Shown piece by piece: positions 62,212 through 64,000 of a stretch of DNA of 64,000 nt (its first letter is position 1; each line of letters opens with the position of its first letter). The stretch comes from CAWUEX02 sp963921305. GTDB taxonomy: Bacteria > Pseudomonadota > Alphaproteobacteria > Rhodospirillales > Rhodospirillaceae. A program made the position numbers and the translations under genes. Below the pieces are notes generated by a model. The model saw only the letters and a program-made list of their open reading frames with translations. It searched no databases and was not told the DNA's origin. The stretch covers positions 3,472,001 through 3,536,000 of the forward strand of contig CAWUEX030000002.1 of the NCBI GenBank assembly GCA_963921305.4, written 5' to 3'.

Positions 62212-63720
62212 ATGGATGTTTTTCCCGATTCTTCGGCGTTTGCCACAACCTATGACGCGGGTCATGCGCAAGTCGTATGGACCGAGTTGGTTGCCGACCT
62301 CGATACGCCGGTATCGGCGGCCCTGAAGCTCGACCCCCATGCGCCGTATTTTTCGCTACTGGAGTCCGTCGAGGGTGGTGCGACACGGGGCCGCTACTCG
62401 TTTATTTCACTCAAGCCGGATTTGGTGTGGCGGAGCAACGGCCAGAGGGCCGAGATCAGCCGCGACCCTAGCGGCACGCACACGTCATTCGAAGCCATGC
62501 CGGAACAAACCCTGGATGCGCTGCGCGCCCTGGTCGATGAATCACGCATAGAGCTGCCCGCCGGACTGCCGCCAATGGCGGCCGGCCTGATCGGCTACAT
62601 GGGCTACGACACCATCCGCCTGGTCGAGGATATTCCCAACGACAATCCGGAGACGATTGGCATTCCGGAGGGACTGTTCATGCGCCCGACGGTGATGGTG
62701 ATTTTTGACTCCGTCGCCGACACCATGACCATTGTCACGCCCGTACGCCCGCAGGCGGACGTTGAGGCCGGTACCGCCTATGCCGATGCGCAAGCCCGGC
62801 TGCAGTCGATCATGGAGGCTCTGGACCGCCCATTGGCGCATCGGCCGGTGTCAGGCTCCGGCGCGAACACGGATATCGCCGAGGCCGTGTCCAACGTTGG
62901 ACGCGACGGCTATCACCGCATGGTCGAGAAAGCCAAAGAGTACATCTTGGCTGGAGACATCTTTCAGGTGGTGCCATCGCAGCGGCTGCGGCGGCCCTTC
63001 GCCCACCCTGCGTTTTCGCTATACCGCTCGCTACGCCGCCTGAACCCCTCGCCTTTTCTGTTTTTCCTGAACTTCGACGGATTTGCCATCGTCGGCTCCA
63101 GTCCGGAAATTCTGGTGCGGGTGCGCGACGGCAAAGTCAGCATCCGGCCCATTGCGGGAACGCGTCCGCGCGGTACCACCAAAACCGAGGACGAGCAACT
63201 AGCGCGGGACCTGCTGCACGACCCGAAGGAACTGGCCGAACATCTGATGCTGCTCGATCTGGGCCGTAACGATGTCGGGCGGGTGGTCACCACGGGCACG
63301 GTAGACGTAACCGAGGAAATGATCATCGAGTACTACAGTCACGTCATGCACATCGTCTCTAACGTCGATGGCGACCTGCGCGAAGACCGCGATGCCATGG
63401 ATGCCCTGATGGCCGGGTTCCCGGCGGGTACAGTCTCCGGCGCGCCCAAAGTGCGGGCGATGGAAATCATCGATGAGTTAGAGTCCGAGCGGCGCAGCTT
63501 CTATGCCGGAGCCATCGGCTATCTGGCCGCCAACGGCGACCTCGACACCTGCATCGCCTTGCGCACGGGTTTGGTCAAGGACGGCGAATTGATTGTCCAA
63601 GCCGGCGGCGGAATTGTCGCGGATTCCGATCCGGAGACAGAGTTCCAAGAGACAGAAAACAAAGCCAAGGCTATTCTTAAAGCAGCTGAACAAGCCGGCC
63701 GTTACAGCGGCAACGGCTGA
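62212..63720 (+). CDS. trpE: Anthranilate synthase component I
   Basis: TrpE converts chorismate to anthranilate with TrpG. The 502-residue protein has the N-terminal regulatory region (LLESVEGGATRGRYSFISLK, with the Ser position used in Trp feedback), and the chorismate-binding core: FQVVPSQRL, SIRPIAGTRPRGTTKTEDEQ, LDLGRNDVGRV, FPAGTVSGAPKVRAMEIIDE. It starts 24 bases after ppiD. trpG is probably beyond the right edge. Confidence 0.97.
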   Translation: MDVFPDSSAFATTYDAGHAQVVWTELVADLDTPVSAALKLDPHAPYFSLLESVEGGATRGRYSFISLKPDLVWRSNGQRAEISRDPSGTHTSFEAMPEQTLDALRALVDESRIELPAGLPPMAAGLIGYMGYDTIRLVEDIPNDNPETIGIPEGLFMRPTVMVIFDSVADTMTIVTPVRPQADVEAGTAYADAQARLQSIMEALDRPLAHRPVSGSGANTDIAEAVSNVGRDGYHRMVEKAKEYILAGDIFQVVPSQRLRRPFAHPAFSLYRSLRRLNPSPFLFFLNFDGFAIVGSSPEILVRVRDGKVSIRPIAGTRPRGTTKTEDEQLARDLLHDPKELAEHLMLLDLGRNDVGRVVTTGTVDVTEEMIIEYYSHVMHIVSNVDGDLREDRDAMDALMAGFPAGTVSGAPKVRAMEIIDELESERRSFYAGAIGYLAANGDLDTCIALRTGLVKDGELIVQAGGGIVADSDPETEFQETENKAKAILKAAEQAGRYSGNG

Positions 63721-63735
63721 AGCGAAACACGCCAA

Positions 63736-64000
63736 TTAGCTGAGCAACTGACTCAAACGTTCAGATAGCTCATTAGGGACGAACGGTTTGACAAGGTAGT
63801 CATCCGCACCCAGCGTCATTCCGTCTGCCAAATCTTCTTGCTTGCCGCGCGCCGTCAACATCAGCACCGGAATGTCACGCGTCTCTTCATTCGCTTTGAG
63901 GGTGCGGAGCACATCAAGGCCATCCATATCCGGCAGCACCCCGTCGAGGATCACCGCATCGGGTTTGAGGGTGCGGACTTCGGTGCAGGCGGTGGAGCCA
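63736..64000 (-). CDS. Response regulator receiver domain, C-terminal part (runs off the right edge)
   Basis: The last 88 codons of a CheY-like receiver. The frame is open to the window end (upstream codons read TLKPDAVILD). VILDGVLPDMDG holds the phosphoacceptor Asp, VLMLTARGKQEDL the conserved Thr, and DDYLVKPFVPNEL the conserved Lys. It ends at the end of the receiver fold, with no output domain after it. It is convergent with trpE, 15 bases apart. Confidence 0.88.
   Translation of the reverse strand, partial: GSTACTEVRTLKPDAVILDGVLPDMDGLDVLRTLKANEETRDIPVLMLTARGKQEDLADGMTLGADDYLVKPFVPNELSERLSQLLS

Overview
This is 64 kb of a GC-rich chromosome from an alphaproteobacterium, most likely a Rhodospirillales-like aerobic heterotroph. 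The assignment rests on gene content and order: lepB-acpS-pdxJ-DUF2062-rel-rpoZ-folK, dapA-smpB, bactofilin with an M23 peptidase, a pyruvate dehydrogenase E1 beta subunit carrying its own lipoyl domain, and the trpE/ppiD/tpiA/secG/pyrG/kdsA/eno series. No tRNA, rRNA, CRISPR array, integrase or insertion sequence was seen.

Region 1 (1-23.6 kb) is core housekeeping. It holds protein export and lipid/cofactor genes (lepB, acpS, pdxJ), stringent response (rel, rpoZ), folate synthesis (folK), a NYN-domain protein with a family 5 uracil-DNA glycosylase, redox enzymes, smpB, dapA, cell-wall genes (lytic transglycosylase, M23 peptidase, bactofilin), pgpA, cinA-like and ratA-like genes, then lipA-lpd-pdhC-pdhB-pdhA and ftsB, all on the minus strand.

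Region 2 (about 23.6-54.8 kb) looks like an accessory block lying between ftsB and eno, which are normally neighbours in this lineage. It contains a signal-peptide NmrA-like protein, an alpha/beta hydrolase, a quinone-type reductase, a Rieske oxygenase whose fourth cluster ligand is Phe instead of Cys (with a perfect FNR/FixK-type box upstream), an MFS transporter, and an ECF sigma/FecR/TonB-receptor system whose receptor is frameshifted at a run of nine G. It also holds two acidic hypothetical proteins and then the most striking element, a same-strand array of four paralogous class I SAM methyltransferases, each with a twin-arginine-like N terminus. A response regulator, a Tat-type flavoprotein, a protein of unknown family and an M23 peptidase run divergently from that array. 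The block ends with a DMT transporter, a thioredoxin-fold protein, a DUF2892 protein, a TPP riboswitch with thiC, an NTF2-like protein, a sulfatase-modifying-factor-like lipoprotein and a TPR glycosyltransferase-like protein.

Region 3 (54.8-64 kb) returns to core genes: eno, kdsA, pyrG, secG and tpiA on minus, ppiD and trpE on plus, and a truncated response regulator at the right edge. Compound triple-hairpin repeats lie at about 40.5, 48.3, 53.0 and 56.1 kb.

All calls come from reading the sequence and translated frames. No database search was run.
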